Shown here in pieces: positions 1 through 7,618 of a stretch of DNA of 20,107 bases. The position numbers and the translations under genes are program-made. How positions within the stretch are numbered: position 1 is the stretch's first letter; every line of letters starts with the position of its first letter. This DNA comes from Clostridia bacterium (GTDB lineage Bacteria > Bacillota > Clostridia > Christensenellales > Borkfalkiaceae), in the NCBI GenBank assembly GCA_900769565.1, contig CAAGHC010000047.1, positions 1 to 20,107 on the forward strand, in the 5' to 3' direction. The notes below the pieces were generated by a model that saw only the letters and a program-made list of their open reading frames with translations, did no database searches and had not been told where the DNA came from.

Positions 1-1
1 A

Positions 2-109
2 AGAGCCGCAAGTATACTTGCAAACAAAATTTTAGACTTCGCAAATAGCGGAGGAGATATTAAAAACATAACGCCGAAAGCACTTTTCGGCAACAAGGAG
101 AAATTATGA
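2..109 (+). CDS. C-terminal fragment of an unidentified protein upstream of the recombinase
   Basis: An open frame runs from the window edge for 35 codons and stops at a TGA that overlaps the recombinase start codon (ATGA, 4-bp overlap), which is typical of translationally coupled genes. The visible tail contains the segment SGGDIKNITPKALFG and ends in NKEKL. I do not recognise the family. The overlap, the absence of stops and normal amino-acid composition support real coding. Most of the gene is outside the window. It is probably cotranscribed with the recombinase and part of the same element. Confidence 0.55.
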   Translation, partial: RAASILANKILDFANSGGDIKNITPKALFGNKEKL

Positions 110-1628
110 AAAAGAAAGCAGTAATTTACGCAAGATTTAGTTCACACGCACAAACCGAACAATCTATTGAAGGTCAACTACGTGAGTGCTATGATTTTGC
201 AAAAAGAAACGACATTACCATTATCGCCGAATACATAGACCGTGCGCTTACGGGCACGTCGGATAAACGACCGCAGTTTCTTAAAATGATTGACGATAGT
301 AAAAAGAAACATTTTGAGTATGTGTTAGTTTATCAGTTAGACCGTTTTGCACGTAATAGGTACGATAGCGCCAACTATAAGGCAAAGTTAAAGAAAAACG
401 GCGTTAGGGTTTTATCGGCAAAGGAAAACATTTCGGACGACGCAAGCGGAATACTTATCGAAGGCGTTTTAGAGAGTATGGCGGAGTACTACTCCGCCGA
501 ACTTTCACAAAAGACAAAACGTGGCGTTAAGGAAAGTTTACTTAAAGGTCATTTTATTGGTGGCTACACCCTACTCGGTTATAATATCGTAAACAAAAAG
601 TGGGTAGTAAACCCCGAAGAAGCCGAAATCGTTAGAGACGTTTTCAATCGCTATCGTAACGGCGAAAAAGGAAAATCAATAGTCGATAGATTAAACAGTC
701 AAGGCATTAAGCCTAAAAACGGAAAAGCGTTCACGATGACGGGAATTTGCCGTATGATTCGTAACGAAAAGTATATAGGAATTGTGACGGTTGACGGAAC
801 AACCTATCCTGACGTCGTTCCACCTATCGTTGACAAAAGACTATTTAAGGAGTGCAATTTGATTATGGATGGACACAAACATCGTCAGCGTGAAGTTTAC
901 CACGAAAACCCTTACATATTAAGTGGCAAAATGTACTGCGGGTATTGTGGCAACACAATTACAGCAGAGACGGGAACGAGCCACAACGGAAGAGTTTACC
1001 ACTATTATAAATGTTTTGGTAGAAAGTCCGATAAAAATAGTTGTAGTAAGAAAAACGTTAAACAAGACTATATTGAAAGCGTAGTTTTCGGTGCAACCGT
1101 TGAATACGTTTTAACACCAAAAGTAATTGATAAAATTGCTAAAACGGTAGTTGATAACTTTAACGCTGAAATTGAAAAGCCAACGGCATTACTTGCTTTT
1201 GAAAAAGACCTTAAAACCGTTAAAAAATCTATCGATAAAATTTTAACTGCGATAGAAGAAGGAATTTACACTAAGTCCACAAAAGAAAAACTACTCTCGC
1301 TTGAAGCCACGCAAGAAGATTTAGAAGCCAAAATTGCCGTTGAAAAGGCTAAACAAATAAAGCCGTTAGAACTTGTTGACGTTAGGACGTTTCTTAACTA
1401 CTACGCAAGGAAACAGTATGAAAATGGGCAAGAAAAAAACGAGTTCTTTAACTCGTTTATTAACCGTGTGTTTTTATTTGATGATAAGGTTATTATTCTC
1501 TATAACACCAACAAGCGAGAAACAAAACGACTTAATAAAAAAGAGTGCTTAGAGATAATAAACGGCAAAAACCTAGAAGAAATAAAAGAAAACTCGTTCG
1601 AACCGAAAAAGTTCAAACGAGTATCTAG

Positions 1629-1650
<22 letters not shown>
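106..1650 (+). CDS. Large serine recombinase (site-specific integrase)
   Basis: This 514-aa protein would catalyse integration or excision of the element through a covalent phosphoserine-DNA intermediate. The N-terminal resolvase domain (about 1-150) has YARFSS with the expected nucleophile Ser12, followed by QLDRFARNR, which carries conserved arginines. A recombinase domain spans about 155-260. A zinc ribbon at about 274-316 has CGYCG followed by two further cysteines. A charged, probably coiled-coil segment lies at about 355-425. The order and length match the large serine integrase family. The start is supported by AAGGAG eight bases upstream and by the 4-bp overlap with the preceding gene. 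The unusual part is the C-terminus: roughly the last eight residues (SSGCGSGI is the tail) and the stop are read from the antisense strand of the initiator tRNA gene, so the frame probably crosses the attachment site. Confidence 0.93.
1583..1622 (-). terminator. Intrinsic terminator of tRNA-Met, inside the recombinase gene
   Basis: The arms 1592-1603 and 1611-1622 form a 12-bp stem with one G-U wobble when read on the minus strand. The loop is 7 nt and is followed on that strand by a U-rich run (UUUUCUUUU). On the plus strand the same pair is a C-A mismatch, so the hairpin is better in the tRNA transcript. It starts 7 nt beyond the tRNA CCA end and is also coding sequence for the recombinase tail. 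Confidence 0.8.
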
Positions 1651-1706
<56 letters not shown>

Positions 1707-1735
1707 ATATTCTCTTGCTCTCAAGATGCTTACTT

Positions 1736-1764
1736 ATAATATACTATAAATTTTATTTTGTCAA
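1736..1764 (-). promoter_or_regulatory. Promoter of tRNA-fMet
   Basis: On the minus strand TTGACA (1764-1759) is followed by a 17-bp spacer and TATTAT (1741-1736). The -10 box ends 29 bp before the mature 5' end of the tRNA, a normal distance for a processed precursor. Confidence 0.8.
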
Positions 1765-1805
1765 CCATATGTGGGTAAAAAATTTAAATATTATTTATTT
1801 TAGAC

Positions 1806-1834
1806 TTGTTTTTTTCTTTTGCCTTTGGTACAAT
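1806..1834 (+). promoter_or_regulatory. Extended -10 promoter of tilS, predicting a leaderless mRNA
   Basis: TGG directly precedes TACAAT (1829-1834), making an extended -10 of the form TGnTACAAT. The -35 (TTGTTT, 17-bp spacer) is weak, as is common with extended -10 sites. Only six bases separate the -10 box from the tilS ATG, so transcription should start at or next to the start codon. Confidence 0.6.
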
Positions 1835-1840
1835 GTTATT

Positions 1841-3136
1841 ATGCAATTAGATTTAACTTTTAACTTAAAACGTGGCAGTACAATCGCCGTTGCTCTTTCT
1901 GGTGGCGGGGATTCTATGGCACTTTTAAATTATATGCTTTCTATCAAAGAAAAATACGCTATTTCAGTAATTGCATTAAACGTTGAACACGGCATTAGGG
2001 GGGAAGAGTCTAAAAACGATACTCTTTTCGTTACCGATTATTGCGCTAAAAATGACGTTACTCTATTATCCTACACCGTAGATGCTATTGCGTATGCAAA
2101 AAAAGAAAAACTTTCAATAGAACAATCTGCAAGAGCGCTACGCTATCAATGTTTTTTCGATGCTATAAACAATGGAAAGTGTGATGCAGTAGCGACAGCC
2201 CACCACGCTGACGATAACACGGAATCCGTACTACTTAACCTATTCCGTGGCAGTGGAATTAAAGGCTTGACGGGGATAAAAAACGATTACGACGGCAAAA
2301 TTTTGCGTCCGTTCCTATCGGTAACCAAACAGGAAATCGAACAATATCTTGCTAGCAATAGAATCCCCTACGTGACAGATAAAACAAATCTTTCCGACGA
2401 GTATACTCGCAATTATTTGCGATTAAACGTTATTCCGGAAATTAAAAAGATTTTTCCCGAACTAAACAAAAGTATCGTACGCATAACCGAAATCGCAAGT
2501 GCTGAAGACGAGTTTATGGACTCGGTGGCAAACCGTTCGATAACGGATACTGACGGGACTGTTAAGATTGCTCTACCACAACACAGGGCTATATTGTCTA
2601 GGGCTATAATTATAGCAATGCAGAAGTTAGGCGTTGAAAAAGACTGGCAAAAGTGCCACGTAGACGATTGCATAAAACTTTCTAGCGCTCAAAACGGGAC
2701 GAGCATAAACTTACCCAAATCAATAGTTGCTATTAAAGAATACGACGCTTTAGTTCTTTACGTTAACACCAAGCCCGAACAAGTGACTATTCCATTTTCA
2801 ATCGGAACGTTTACCCTTTCCGAACAGAGCGTTAGTATCGAAAAGGTTGACAGCGCTAGCGCACCCGACTTAAAGGCGGGATTATTCGGCGACCTAAACA
2901 AAATACCTAGTGGTGCGCTAATAAGATTTAAGCATGATGGCGATAGATTTACAAAATTTGGCGGTGGAACTAAAAGTTTAAACGATTATCTTACAGATAA
3001 AAAAATTCCCTTGCGCCTACGAAACACTCTGCCTATCCTTGCAGACGGTAACGACGTGTTGGTAATTTTCGGCATTGCTAGTAGTAATAGAATAAAAGTT
3101 GACGAAAACACGACGGATATTATAAAATTTATATAA
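1841..3136 (+). CDS. tilS: tRNA(Ile)-lysidine synthase TilS
   Basis: TilS adds lysine to C34 of the CAU-anticodon tRNA-Ile using ATP, which changes its codon specificity from AUG to AUA and its identity from Met to Ile. The protein is 431 aa. The N-type ATP pyrophosphatase domain opens with the P-loop SGGGDS at 20-25 and continues with the family motif around HHADDNTES and LFRGSG. A TilS C-terminal domain is visible near the end (FKHDGDRFTKFGGG, then RLRNTLP). The frame is open much further upstream, but that part crosses the tRNA and the promoter. Starting at 1841 puts the P-loop at the usual distance from the N-terminus. There is no Shine-Dalgarno site, which fits a leaderless transcript. 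hpt follows after 19 bp, the classic tilS-hpt order, but ftsH, which often comes next, is absent. Confidence 0.95.
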   Translation: MQLDLTFNLKRGSTIAVALSGGGDSMALLNYMLSIKEKYAISVIALNVEHGIRGEESKNDTLFVTDYCAKNDVTLLSYTVDAIAYAKKEKLSIEQSARALRYQCFFDAINNGKCDAVATAHHADDNTESVLLNLFRGSGIKGLTGIKNDYDGKILRPFLSVTKQEIEQYLASNRIPYVTDKTNLSDEYTRNYLRLNVIPEIKKIFPELNKSIVRITEIASAEDEFMDSVANRSITDTDGTVKIALPQHRAILSRAIIIAMQKLGVEKDWQKCHVDDCIKLSSAQNGTSINLPKSIVAIKEYDALVLYVNTKPEQVTIPFSIGTFTLSEQSVSIEKVDSASAPDLKAGLFGDLNKIPSGALIRFKHDGDRFTKFGGGTKSLNDYLTDKKIPLRLRNTLPILADGNDVLVIFGIASSNRIKVDENTTDIIKFI

Positions 3137-3155
3137 ATACAGAAGAAGGTGAACT

Positions 3156-3701
3156 ATGAAAAACTTAAAAATTATTTTAACTGAAGAACAAATTCAAAAG
3201 CGAGTAAAGGAACTTGCGGCGCAAATTACGCTAGACTATTCTAGCGTGGACAATTCTATAAGACGCCCTGTGTTTATTTGCACGCTCAAAGGCGCTATAT
3301 ACTTTTTCTCGGACATAACCAGAAACATTAAGCGCCCTATCATGCTCGACTTCGCTAAACTTTCTAGTTATCGTAACGGTACGACCAGTGGTGAAATGGA
3401 AATGCAAAGCGACATAACCACCGATATCGAAGGTAGAGACGTTATAATCGTTGAAGACATTATCGACAGCGGTAAAACGCTTAAATATTTTGTAGAACAC
3501 CTTAAAAAACGCAATCCTGCATCAATCAAAATCTGCACCTTCCTTGACAAGCACGAACGTAGAGAAGTGGACGTTAAAGCCGATTACGTAGGCTTTGATA
3601 TTCCTTGTGGTTTCGTAGTAGGTTACGGTCTTGACTACGCTGAAAAATTCAGAGAACTTCCCTACCTTGCAGAAATTATCAACCCCGAAGAACTAGATTA
3701 A
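3156..3701 (+). CDS. hpt: Hypoxanthine (guanine) phosphoribosyltransferase
   Basis: This enzyme salvages hypoxanthine and guanine, transferring the phosphoribosyl group from PRPP to give IMP and GMP. The 181-aa length is normal for the family. The PRPP-binding loop VIIVEDIIDSGKT lies at about 96-108, and the LKG turn at 44-46 and the following hydrophobic strand are in the expected places. A Shine-Dalgarno site (GAAGGTG) precedes the ATG. It follows tilS by 19 bp and is probably cotranscribed with it. A strong terminator follows 24 bp after the stop. The tilS-hpt pairing is conserved across Firmicutes, which supports both calls. Confidence 0.96.
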   Translation: MKNLKIILTEEQIQKRVKELAAQITLDYSSVDNSIRRPVFICTLKGAIYFFSDITRNIKRPIMLDFAKLSSYRNGTTSGEMEMQSDITTDIEGRDVIIVEDIIDSGKTLKYFVEHLKKRNPASIKICTFLDKHERREVDVKADYVGFDIPCGFVVGYGLDYAEKFRELPYLAEIINPEELD

Positions 3702-3725
3702 ATAATTTTTGTTTAAAATAAATAT

Positions 3726-3752
3726 CGGCGCACTCTTTGGTGCGCCGTTTTT
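3726..3752 (+). terminator. Terminator of tilS-hpt
   Basis: A perfect 8-bp GC-rich stem (CGGCGCAC/GTGCGCCG) with a 6-nt loop is followed by five T. It lies between the convergent hpt and DJ-1 family genes and could also slow transcription from the other side. Confidence 0.9.
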
Positions 3753-3768
3753 ACTTTGGTTATCCAAG

Positions 3769-4293
3769 TTAAAATTTGGGGATTAGCCCTAAATAGTCGC
3801 AAATTGCAAGTGAAAATTTCATTGCTGATTTAGGTCCGTTGCCCGTTATAAGATTTTTACAAACCGTAACGTCATCTGCAGTATACTCTGTATACTTCAT
3901 AAGTTCAATAAACTGTGGCGCAGGATAGCAAGTTGCCTTAAACCCGTCGATTAAGCGACGTTTTGCAAGCACTACTGCAGGTGATGCACAAAGCGCACAC
4001 ACTAGCTTACCATTCCTTATAAAACGGCCTAGCGCATCTATTATAGTTTGACTGTCCGAGATGTTCGTAGCGCCCGGCATTCCACCTGGGATGACTATTC
4101 CGTCATACTCGTCTAAATTAACTTTAGATAGGCTTTTATCGGCCTTTATAACGATATTATGAGAACCAACGGCTTGGTCACCGTCGAGAGCCACCGTATC
4201 GCAAACAACACCCGCACGGCGAAGCACGTCAACAGGGGTTAACGCCTCGATTTCTTCCATTCCGTTTGCAAAAATAACTGCTAATTTTTTCAT
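3769..4293 (-). CDS. DJ-1/PfpI family protein (YajL/ThiJ-like)
   Basis: This 174-aa protein has the flavodoxin-like fold of the DJ-1 superfamily. The N-terminus has VIFANGMEEIEAL with the conserved Glu near position 16. VIPGGMPGA follows at about 67-75, then the nucleophile elbow with Cys102 in ALCASPAV. The length and motif spacing match the DJ-1/YajL branch. Members are described as glyoxalases, chaperones or oxidative-stress proteins, and the substrate here cannot be assigned. The gene has a strong Shine-Dalgarno site (AGGGGGAT) and its own near-perfect promoter. It stands alone, convergent with hpt. Confidence 0.88.
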   Translation of the reverse strand: MKKLAVIFANGMEEIEALTPVDVLRRAGVVCDTVALDGDQAVGSHNIVIKADKSLSKVNLDEYDGIVIPGGMPGATNISDSQTIIDALGRFIRNGKLVCALCASPAVVLAKRRLIDGFKATCYPAPQFIELMKYTEYTADDVTVCKNLITGNGPKSAMKFSLAICDYLGLIPKF

Positions 4294-4320
4294 GATTTAT
4301 CCCCCTTTTTGCATAAATTT

Positions 4321-4350
4321 ATTATAACTTGTCCTTAACAATCTTGTCAA
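4321..4350 (-). promoter_or_regulatory. Promoter of the DJ-1/PfpI gene
   Basis: On the minus strand TTGACA (4350-4345) and TATAAT (4326-4321) are both perfect and are separated by 18 bp. The start codon is 27 bp downstream of the -10 box. Confidence 0.85.
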
Positions 4351-4381
4351 GTCTATTAAGATTTTTGGTTAAATGCTAAAA

Positions 4382-4475
4382 GCCGTCTGCTAAAAACAAA
4401 CGGCTTTTTTCCTTTCAAAAACAAGTCAAAAGAGCGCGGTGTTATCGCGCTTGACTTTTGCGGTATAACCGCAAA
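4382..4475 (-). terminator. Tandem hairpins and terminators after rpmF
   Basis: Three hairpins follow rpmF on the minus strand. The first (arms 4468-4475 and 4457-4464) is a perfect 8-bp stem with a 3-nt loop. The second pairs 4446-4457 with 4423-4438, as two 6-bp helices separated by a 4-nt bulge, and is followed by TGTTTTTG. The third (4397-4404 with 4382-4389) is an 8-bp stem with one wobble followed by TTTT. The second and third look like intrinsic terminators in series. Confidence 0.75.
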
Positions 4476-4480
4476 TAAAA

Positions 4481-4675
4481 TTAGTCTTTCTTTTCTTTCT
4501 TTGCTACGTCGATAATTTGCTTGCCGTCGTAATAACCACACTTGGAGCAAACTTTATGAGAAGCTTTGAGTTCGTGGCATTGGGGACATTCCGAAAGGTT
4601 CGGTGCCGAAATTTTCCACTGTGCAAATCTCGTGTTAGTTCTCTGTTTAGACGTTTTACTTTTTTGTACTGCCAT
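4481..4675 (-). CDS. rpmF: 50S ribosomal protein L32
   Basis: L32 is a small structural protein of the large ribosomal subunit. The 64-aa sequence begins with the conserved MAVQKSKTSKQR segment. It carries a zinc-binding set of four cysteines (C30, C33, C43, C46), so it is the Cys-containing form of L32 and not the Cys-less paralogue made under zinc limitation. It starts 14 bp after yceD, with GGGAAGG upstream. The yceD-rpmF pairing is conserved across bacteria. The gene is followed by a series of terminators. Confidence 0.96.
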   Translation of the reverse strand: MAVQKSKTSKQRTNTRFAQWKISAPNLSECPQCHELKASHKVCSKCGYYDGKQIIDVAKKEKKD

Positions 4676-4689
4676 TTTAACTACCTTCC

Positions 4690-5133
4690 CTATTGTTTTT
4701 TACATTTACACTCGCCGTTATTAAGATTTGTTCCGCACCCCGAACATAAACCCTTGCAGTCTTCACTACACAAAAAATTTACGGGGATATTCATCATTAT
4801 AACGTCGTCTACTATTTTTGACAAATCAACCGTGTCGTTCTTTACGGGATAAACGCTTTCGCTATCCGAATCAACACCTTCGCTAAATTCTATTACGTAC
4901 GGACGTAAAGTCTGTTCTAAACATCTAGTACATTCGCCCGAAAGAATAAAACTTACTTCTCCGTCAATATACGCACTATGTTCCCCCGTGAGCGTACAAC
5001 TGCCACTTATCTTAATTGCCCCGTCAAAATCAACGTTAGGAATATCGATAAGCGAGCGTTCAGGTGCGTACTCAAAGAAGAAATCTTGACTCTCTTTTCC
5101 GCTTCTTTTGATTTTTCGTAAATCTATAATCAT
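4690..5133 (-). CDS. yceD: DUF177/YceD family protein
   Basis: The 147-aa protein belongs to the YceD family (DUF177), which is nearly always encoded next to rpmF. In plants and some bacteria it has been linked to 23S rRNA or large-subunit assembly, but its exact role is not established. Visible features are CTRC (C68, C71) in the middle and a second cysteine cluster LCSEDCKGLCSGCG (C122, C126, C130, C133) near the C-terminus, likely metal-binding. The C-terminal tail ECKCKKQ adds two more cysteines. The start has a GGGAG site and a strong promoter upstream. Confidence 0.92.
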   Translation of the reverse strand: MIIDLRKIKRSGKESQDFFFEYAPERSLIDIPNVDFDGAIKISGSCTLTGEHSAYIDGEVSFILSGECTRCLEQTLRPYVIEFSEGVDSDSESVYPVKNDTVDLSKIVDDVIMMNIPVNFLCSEDCKGLCSGCGTNLNNGECKCKKQ

Positions 5134-5160
5134 ACTGCTCCCAAGTTAACAAGCCATACA

Positions 5161-5189
5161 AGTATATACTATTTACCGAGCATTGTCAA
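5161..5189 (-). promoter_or_regulatory. Promoter of yceD-rpmF
   Basis: On the minus strand TTGACA (5189-5184), a 17-bp spacer and TATACT (5166-5161) precede yceD by 27 bp. There is no hairpin between ackA and this promoter, so some readthrough from pta-ackA is also possible. Confidence 0.82.
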
Positions 5190-5230
5190 CAATTTTAACA
5201 AAATTTTCTTTTTACCTTGCGAATTTTGGC

Positions 5231-6421
5231 TTATTTTGAAGTCAAAGCCTTGGTTTCCCTTGCAATCGACAACTCTTCGTTGGTGGGAAGAACGATAATT
5301 TTAACTTTAGAATCTTCGGTATTTAAGTAGCCGATACCGTTAGAGTAACTTTCGTTCTTTTCGTTATCGAATTTTGCACCACAGAATTCCATGTTTTCCA
5401 TAACCAAACGACGAATTCTGGGAGAGTGTTCACCGATACCACCCGTAAATACTACGGCATCAACACCGCCGAGAACGGCAATGTAACTACCAACGTATTT
5501 TCTTACTCTATATGCGAGCATTTCAAGTGCTAAAAGCGCTCTTTCATTGCCTTCAGCCGTTGCTGCTTCAAGGTCACGAAGGTCGCTAGAAATTCCACTA
5601 ACGCCTAATACACCGCACTTCTTGTTAAGATAATTAACAACTTCTTCGGGTTTTAAACCGAGTTTTTCTCTTAAATAATCAACTGCTGCGGGGTCAATGT
5701 CACCACTACGTGTGCCCATAACCAAACCTTCAAGCGGGGTAAAGCCCATTGAAGTATCTTGGCACTTGCCGTCTTTAACTGCAGAGATAGAAGAACCGTT
5801 ACCCAAGTGACAGATAACCATTTTTGCATCCTTACCTACGAGTTTAGCAGTTTCTTCACTTACAAACTTATGAGAAGTGCCGTGGAAACCGTATTTTCTA
5901 ATCTTATATTCGTCGTATACTTCGTAAGGAATACCATACATATACGCTTTAGCAGGCATAGTTGAATGGAAAGTCGTATCGAAAACTGCTACCATAGGTA
6001 CGCCTTTCATAACTTCCCTACAACTCTTTATACAAGCAATATTGCCGGGCATGTGAAGAGGTCCGAATACAGCGTTCTTTTCACAAATTCTAATTACTTC
6101 GTCGTCGATAACAACCGATTGTTTGAAATCTTCTGCAGAGTGAAGAACTCTGTGGCCTACCGCACTAATTTCGTCAACTGACTTTAGCGCACCCTTTTCG
6201 CTATCAAGCATTGCTTTAAGAACTAATTCCATAGCCTCTTTATGCGTGGGCATATCTTGTTTAATAACGCATTCTCTACCGTCGAAGGTCTTTTGGGTTA
6301 AAATACCGCCTGCAAAAGTAATTCTTTCGCAAACACCCTTTAAGATTACGCTTTCGTCTACCATGTTGATAAGTTGGTATTTAAGTGACGAACTACCTGC
6401 ATTTATAACGAGAATTTTCAT
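5231..6421 (-). CDS. ackA: Acetate kinase
   Basis: AckA interconverts acetyl phosphate plus ADP with acetate plus ATP, the ATP-yielding step of acetate fermentation in the cytoplasm. At 396 aa it is standard length. Signature segments are NAGSSSLKYQL at 7-17, GFHGTSHK, HLGNGSSISAV, GTRSGDIDP and FTGGIGEHSP, all from the ASKHA-fold acetokinase family. An AAAGGATAGG site precedes the ATG. It follows pta by 26 bp in one operon, the usual pairing. No terminator is evident before the yceD promoter. Confidence 0.98.
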   Translation of the reverse strand: MKILVINAGSSSLKYQLINMVDESVILKGVCERITFAGGILTQKTFDGRECVIKQDMPTHKEAMELVLKAMLDSEKGALKSVDEISAVGHRVLHSAEDFKQSVVIDDEVIRICEKNAVFGPLHMPGNIACIKSCREVMKGVPMVAVFDTTFHSTMPAKAYMYGIPYEVYDEYKIRKYGFHGTSHKFVSEETAKLVGKDAKMVICHLGNGSSISAVKDGKCQDTSMGFTPLEGLVMGTRSGDIDPAAVDYLREKLGLKPEEVVNYLNKKCGVLGVSGISSDLRDLEAATAEGNERALLALEMLAYRVRKYVGSYIAVLGGVDAVVFTGGIGEHSPRIRRLVMENMEFCGAKFDNEKNESYSNGIGYLNTEDSKVKIIVLPTNEELSIARETKALTSK

Positions 6422-6447
6422 TTTTATTTACCTATCCTTTTTAATGA

Positions 6448-7482
6448 TTATTTTGCTTGAAGTGCAGTGATTGCGATTACTGCGATAACGTCTTCCGAAC
6501 TGCAACCACGTGAAAGGTCGTTAATGGGCTTTGCAAAGCCTTGGCAAATAGGACCGAGCGCCATGTATCCACCGAAACGTTGCGCAATCTTGTAGCCGAT
6601 ATTACCAGCGTTAATGTTGGGGAATACGAATACGTTTGCGTTACCTGCAACGGGCGAATCGGGTGCTTTTAACTTGCCAACTTCGGGTGCTACTGCAGCG
6701 TCAAACTGAAATTCACCGTCGAGCGCAAGGTCGGGCGCAGCCGCTTTTGCAATAGCAGTTGCTTCTTGCATTTTTGGAACGCTCTTAAAGAACTTGTCGT
6801 CGTTACCAGAACCCTTGGTTGAGAAAGAAAGCATTGCTACCCTCGGTTCGATACCTGCAATATTTTTAGCCGTTTCTGCTGAAGAAATTGCGATATCTGC
6901 AATTTGTTGAGCATCGGGTTCAATATTGATAGCGCAGTCTGCAAATACTGCAACGCCGTCGGGGTTATATTTATTTTCACCGGGAGCAACCATTATGAAA
7001 CTGCTAGAAACGGTATTGATACCAGGCGCAGTTTTAATTACTTGTAAACCAGGACGTAAGGTGTTTGCCGTAGAATGGCAAGCGCCTGAAACTAAACCGT
7101 CTACGTCGCCTGCTTTAAGCATGAGCGCAGCGTACATGGTGTAATCTTTTAAGATGCTCTTTTTAGCAGCGTCAACGTCAGCGTATTCGGGAAGACCGGT
7201 CTTTTTGTTGATTTTGCCTGCTCTTGCGTCGAAAAGCATTTTTGCGTAAACTTCAGTTTTGTCGTAAGTTACGGGGTCGATTACGGTTACACCGGTAAGG
7301 TCAACGTCAGGGTTATCAGCCTTGATTTGGTCAAGATTACCTAATACGACTACTCTTGCAAGGTTTTCTTTTACAGCTTGCGCAGCGGCAACTACTACTC
7401 TTTTGTCTTCACCTTCGGGAAGAACGATACATTTGTTAAGTAAAGATGCTTGTTTCTTGATATTTTCCAAAACTTTAGACAT
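6448..7482 (-). CDS. pta: Phosphate acetyltransferase (short form)
   Basis: Pta converts acetyl-CoA and phosphate to acetyl phosphate and CoA, feeding AckA. The 344-aa protein consists of the PTA/PTB catalytic domain only and lacks the long N-terminal domain of enteric Pta. Family segments include SGACHSTANTLRPGLQ, DGEFQFDAAV, FPNINAGNIGYK and GPICQGFAKPINDLSRG. AAAGGAGC lies upstream of the ATG. It is the first gene of pta-ackA and is divergent from tmcAL across a 136-bp intergenic region with a long inverted repeat. Confidence 0.97.
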   Translation of the reverse strand: MSKVLENIKKQASLLNKCIVLPEGEDKRVVVAAAQAVKENLARVVVLGNLDQIKADNPDVDLTGVTVIDPVTYDKTEVYAKMLFDARAGKINKKTGLPEYADVDAAKKSILKDYTMYAALMLKAGDVDGLVSGACHSTANTLRPGLQVIKTAPGINTVSSSFIMVAPGENKYNPDGVAVFADCAINIEPDAQQIADIAISSAETAKNIAGIEPRVAMLSFSTKGSGNDDKFFKSVPKMQEATAIAKAAAPDLALDGEFQFDAAVAPEVGKLKAPDSPVAGNANVFVFPNINAGNIGYKIAQRFGGYMALGPICQGFAKPINDLSRGCSSEDVIAVIAITALQAK

Positions 7483-7519
7483 AATAATTTTTGCTCCTTT
7501 ATTTTTTTAATAAATCGTT

Positions 7520-7547
7520 TTGATTTTTACTTAAAATGATGTAAAAT
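7520..7547 (+). promoter_or_regulatory. Possible tmcAL promoter
   Basis: TTGATT (7520-7525), a 16-bp spacer and TAAAAT (7542-7547). The -10 lies in the left arm of the inverted repeat. It predicts a leader of about 65 nt. The match is moderate. Confidence 0.4.
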
Positions 7548-7575
7548 ATTATTACTCAACTATTTTACACCATTT
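7534..7575. promoter_or_regulatory. Inverted repeat between pta and tmcAL (possible operator)
   Basis: The arms 7534-7548 and 7561-7575 are 15 bp each with one mismatch, separated by 12 bp. Each arm contains TGTAAAATA in opposite orientation and overlaps a putative -10 hexamer of one of the divergent genes. It does not match the CcpA cre, Rex or NrdR consensus as I know them. A dimeric regulator acting on both genes is one reading. Confidence 0.5.
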
Positions 7576-7590
7576 AATCAAAAAAGTAAA
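7562..7590 (-). promoter_or_regulatory. Possible pta-ackA promoter
   Basis: On the minus strand TTTACT (7590-7585), a 17-bp spacer and TAAAAT (7567-7562). The -10 lies in the right arm of the inverted repeat. The predicted start near 7555 gives a leader of about 70 nt. Confidence 0.4.
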
Positions 7591-7618
7591 TTGATAGTTT
7601 AAGGTTTTTATATTTTTT

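Larger units (their letters stand above)
1..1628 (+). mobile_element. End of an integrated element carrying a large serine recombinase
   Basis: Only one end of the element is in the window. The inference rests on a large serine recombinase gene whose 3' end runs directly into a tRNA gene, with ordinary housekeeping genes (tilS, hpt) starting right after the tRNA. Recombinases of this family usually sit next to one of their own attachment sites, so the boundary is expected near the recombinase 3' end. The other boundary must lie left of the window. Whether the element is a phage, an integrative conjugative element or a small genomic island cannot be told from here. Confidence 0.45.

Noticed and set aside
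3231..3550. Minus-strand frames antisense to hpt
   Set aside because: No ribosome sites or protein-like composition; the plus-strand gene is unambiguous.
7534..7575. Catabolite control (cre) or Rex site for pta
   Set aside because: Neither consensus is matched well; only an unspecific inverted repeat is supported.
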